Assembly: GCA_002399345.1 (NCBI GenBank)
Contig: DHDL01000010.1
Span: 104,583 to 112,485 of the forward strand
Length of the DNA: 7,903 nucleotides
DNA from: Thermoanaerobacterales bacterium UBA4877
GTDB lineage: Bacteria; Bacillota; Thermoanaerobacteria; Thermoanaerobacterales; UBA4877
Direction: 5' to 3'
Shown here: positions 5,476-7,903 of the stretch, in pieces
Layout: each line of letters opens with the position of its first letter
Position numbering within the stretch: position 1 is the first letter of the stretch
Program-made: the position numbers and the translations under genes
The notes under the pieces: model-generated
Told to the model about the DNA's origin: nothing
What the model saw: the letters and a program-made list of their open reading frames with translations, nothing else
Databases searched by the model: none

Positions 5476-6423
5476 ATGGAAAGCGACCTTAAAGAAAGCC
5501 TAAAGAAGGTAAACAGTGTGTTGCGGGAAAAAAGGGATACCGGTGCATCGCCCGGTGACGTGAGGGCGGCCATTGAGGATAAACTGGGTGACATTATAAA
5601 GAAGAGCCGCAAACAAAAGCCTGACTGGATAAAAACAGTTCTTGCCGTGGATGGTTCACTCAATTCATACGGATCATCATTTCCTTATATAATTAATTTT
5701 TTCAGATCGCTGTCTCTTTTTTCTGCCGGTAACAGGCGGATTTCGTTAAGTGATATATATACGCCTATACTTGATATGGATAGCTATAACGAAGATGATG
5801 ACAATGAGGAAGCAATGAAAGAAATAAGGGACAGGAAAATGGCGGAGATGGAGGTCGAGGTGGCCATAGAAGGCATAAGACAATTTTCACCCTCTCTTGT
5901 GATCTTCGACGGCGGCTTTTTAAGATACTTAGAAAAGGCGAAAGACGTGTTTGATAGTTACATACGGCTTTGCAGAGAAAAAGGAATAGTCAGTGTGGGC
6001 GTCATCGAGGAGATAGGTACCTTTGATATGGCGCGGCGGCTTAGGGGCAGCTTTGGTTTTCCAGTGGAGGATGACAGAGAGCTGCTCTTTGGTGCACTTG
6101 AGCCCTATGAGATATTAAAGCTTAAGGGTAACGCACAGTTTAAGAAGGGGTTGTATACGGCCTTTGCCCGACCTTGTCTTCATCCTAATCCTGTTGCATA
6201 CGACTTTTTGGAGGAGGACAGGGAGTCCGCTCTGGATACGGTGAATTTTCTTATGTCACTTACACCGGCATCAAGCCGCGGCATACCGCTTATATTGGAT
6301 ATAGTGGATGGTGAAGCTAAGATAAACTCCGAAGAAGTTAAAGTGATGGTGGACTCCTTTTTGGACAGCGATATAAAGGAAGGGCTTTTCCGACCCCAGA
6401 GAGACAGGAGGGTTATGTTATGA
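5476..6423 (+). CDS. nurA: NurA-family DNA end-processing nuclease
   Basis: A 315-residue protein of the NurA family, a metal-dependent nuclease with an RNase H-like fold that works with the HerA translocase to resect DNA ends. After a charged N-terminal helix (1-50), the motif LAVDGSLNSYG places the first catalytic Asp at D58. An acidic stretch at 102-112 (DSYNEDDDNEE) leads into a helix with MEVEVAIEGIR, likely holding the conserved Glu. VIFDGGFLRYL supplies a second Asp at D145, and ARPCLHPNPVAYDF holds the conserved late His at H236. These assignments come from recalling the family pattern, not from an alignment. Length fits the family. Its stop codon overlaps the herA start, which implies coupled expression and strongly supports the call. 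There is no signal peptide, so it acts in the cytoplasm. Confidence 0.88.
   Translation: MESDLKESLKKVNSVLREKRDTGASPGDVRAAIEDKLGDIIKKSRKQKPDWIKTVLAVDGSLNSYGSSFPYIINFFRSLSLFSAGNRRISLSDIYTPILDMDSYNEDDDNEEAMKEIRDRKMAEMEVEVAIEGIRQFSPSLVIFDGGFLRYLEKAKDVFDSYIRLCREKGIVSVGVIEEIGTFDMARRLRGSFGFPVEDDRELLFGALEPYEILKLKGNAQFKKGLYTAFARPCLHPNPVAYDFLEEDRESALDTVNFLMSLTPASSRGIPLILDIVDGEAKINSEEVKVMVDSFLDSDIKEGLFRPQRDRRVML
6406..6412 (+). promoter_or_regulatory. Ribosome binding site of herA inside the end of nurA
   Basis: AGGAGGG lies 7 nt before the first ATG of the pair ATGATG (6420 and 6423). This spacing favours 6420 and creates an ATGA overlap with the nurA stop, so herA can be translated by re-initiation as well as independently. 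Confidence 0.7.
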
Positions 6424-7903
6424 TGCAGTTGGTGGGTTCAACGACGGAACAATTGGTGTATGTGGCATCCAAGGACAGGAGATTTAATGTAAATGAGCTG
6501 CTGATCGTTGAGGATAACAAACACGGTGATATAAAGGGAGAGGTTGTGGGAACGGCTTCCTTTAACAGATACATACCCATGGCAGGTGAGAGAAGCGGTT
6601 TTGTTGACAAGGATACCCTGGATTTTATGAGGCAGGTGGGCTTTTCCATAGAGGACGAGTCCATTCACATGGCCAAGGTAAGGATACTGGATATGCTGAC
6701 CTCCCCGGTGGAGGTAGGAAGCAGTGTAAGATTACCGGAATTTGAAGAAATAAGGGAGCTTTTGGTGAAGAAAAATCCCTCAGAAGGTCTTACCCTGGGC
6801 ACCATTATGGGTACGGAAGAGGTCTCGGAGGGTATGCCGGCGGAGCTTAAGAATATTGCATATCTCTATGAAAAGGACAGGGGAATACTACCGCAAAATG
6901 GGGTGCCATTTATATTTGATTACAAGGCCATGAGTGAGTATCCGCACATTGGCATATTCGGGGGTTCGGGTTCAGGCAAGTCCTTCGGTCTCAGGGTGAT
7001 ATTGGAGGAACTGATGAAAAAGAAAATACCCACCGTGGTTTTTGACCCTCATTTTGAGATGGAGTTTGATGATCCCATGCAGGGGATACCCGATGATTTT
7101 GCGGAGGACTTCAGCGACTGCTATGAGATCTTCACTGCAGGAAAGGATATTGGAATCGACTTCACGGAGCTCACCCAGGAGGATCTTATAAATATCCTTA
7201 GGGCTTCGGGGGGCAGCATTTCGGAATCCATGGAGAATGCGGCTCGTACACTCTATAAGAATAGGGATACCTTCACCACATTCAGGGATAGGCTTATAGA
7301 CCTGGCCGACGCCTTGGACATAGGCAAGGACAGGATATTTCGCAATATGAAGGATGATACGGAAGACCACGGGAAGTATGCCGGATACCTGGGACTTCTT
7401 GACGCTTACGGTAATGCCGTGCCTTATTCCGGAACCGTAAAGGCTATACTCTGGCGGCTTAATAATGTGGCAAGGGAAAACATGTTCCGGTTTAATATAC
7501 AGCCGATACTTAAGGCAATAAACCGCAGGAAGACATGTATTATAAGGGGGTCTTCACTGTGGGTGTTGACGGTGTTTGCTTCCTATCTCATAAAGAATCT
7601 CTACACCCGGCGTAGGGACTACAGGGACAGTGAGTTTTCAGGTGAAAAAGCGGAGAAGTTTCCGCCGTTTGTCGTGGCAACCGACGAGGCGCATAATTTT
7701 GCACCTCGGTCTTCCCAGTCTCCTTCCAAGGACGTAATGCGTGAGATAGCACAGGAAGGCAGGAAATACGGGGTGTTTCTCATGCTGGCTACCCAGCGTC
7801 CCGCTCTTCTGGATGATACGGTGACCGCCCAGTTGAGTACCAAGATCATATTCAGAACGGTAAGGTCGGTGGATATAGCTACCATAAAGGAAGAAACGGA
7901 CAT
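6420..7903 (+). CDS. herA: HerA-family hexameric DNA translocase ATPase, 3'-truncated by window edge
   Basis: The frame stays open from the ATG at 6420 to the last base, giving 494 codons. HerA is a FtsK/HerA-superfamily ring ATPase that pumps double-stranded DNA into the NurA nuclease during end resection. The N-terminus (about 1-100, starting MMQLVGSTTEQLVYVAS) fits the HAS-barrel domain that docks with NurA. The RecA-like domain (DUF87 type) follows. Walker A is GGSGSGKS at 181-188 with K187, then VVFDPHFEMEF; a helical insertion rich in charged residues comes next. Walker B is VVATDEAHNF with D422 and E423, and ATQRP at 457-461 is the sensor-like motif after it. The final STKIIFRTVRS region carries arginines of the arginine-finger area. 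Family members run about 500-600 residues, so only the C-terminal end is missing. ATGA overlap with nurA marks a translationally coupled operon. Confidence 0.92.
   Translation, partial: MMQLVGSTTEQLVYVASKDRRFNVNELLIVEDNKHGDIKGEVVGTASFNRYIPMAGERSGFVDKDTLDFMRQVGFSIEDESIHMAKVRILDMLTSPVEVGSSVRLPEFEEIRELLVKKNPSEGLTLGTIMGTEEVSEGMPAELKNIAYLYEKDRGILPQNGVPFIFDYKAMSEYPHIGIFGGSGSGKSFGLRVILEELMKKKIPTVVFDPHFEMEFDDPMQGIPDDFAEDFSDCYEIFTAGKDIGIDFTELTQEDLINILRASGGSISESMENAARTLYKNRDTFTTFRDRLIDLADALDIGKDRIFRNMKDDTEDHGKYAGYLGLLDAYGNAVPYSGTVKAILWRLNNVARENMFRFNIQPILKAINRRKTCIIRGSSLWVLTVFASYLIKNLYTRRRDYRDSEFSGEKAEKFPPFVVATDEAHNFAPRSSQSPSKDVMREIAQEGRKYGVFLMLATQRPALLDDTVTAQLSTKIIFRTVRSVDIATIKEETD

Noticed and set aside
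6413..6668. Two minus-strand frames over the start of herA
   Set aside because: They oppose the HAS-barrel region of herA and show no motif; both are chance openings.
6972..7370. Minus-strand 132-codon frame inside herA
   Set aside because: It is antisense to the Walker A region and insertion of herA, which is clearly the coding strand.
7619..7903. Minus-strand frame at the right edge
   Set aside because: The plus strand here encodes the Walker B and ATQRP motifs of herA.

Overview
The window looks like a piece of a bacterial chromosome, most likely from a Firmicute of the clostridial type. The evidence is strong AGGAGG-type ribosome binding sites, GTG and TTG starts, sigmaA-like extended -10 boxes, a membrane-anchored GH3 N-acetylhexosaminidase and an S41 protease carrying a peptidoglycan-binding domain. 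The NurA-HerA pair would suit an anaerobic or thermophilic lineage. The taxonomic call is inference from style; no taxon marker was aligned. I saw no mobile element, CRISPR array, tRNA or rRNA gene.

Layout. Positions 1-1491 (+) hold arginyl-tRNA synthetase (argS), missing its N-terminus at the window edge. It converges on a membrane-anchored NagZ-type beta-N-acetylhexosaminidase at 2942-1542 (-), and the two share a terminator hairpin with T-rich tails in both directions. A 279-bp divergent region (2943-3221) separates nagZ from a metallo-beta-lactamase-fold hydrolase at 3222-3869 (+). That region is not empty: on the minus strand it has a good extended -10 promoter, three half-sites of a GTCTA element, and a 24-codon ORF behind a near-consensus ribosome binding site. 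The hydrolase ends at a strong terminator. A secreted C-terminal processing protease (S41, with PDZ and peptidoglycan-binding domains) follows at 3987-5363 (+) with its own promoter and a weak terminator.

The last unit is a two-gene operon. A NurA-family nuclease (5476-6423) overlaps by ATGA a HerA-family hexameric ATPase/translocase (6420 to beyond 7903), which stays open to the window edge. The two proteins are expected to form a DNA end-processing machine. The pairing is well known in archaea and occurs in some bacteria.

In functional terms the window joins translation (argS), cell-wall turnover and envelope proteolysis (nagZ, ctp), an unassigned metal hydrolase, and DNA end resection (nurA-herA). 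Nothing shows that these units are co-regulated. The least ordinary items are the NurA-HerA pair and the small ORF with a possible operator upstream of nagZ.
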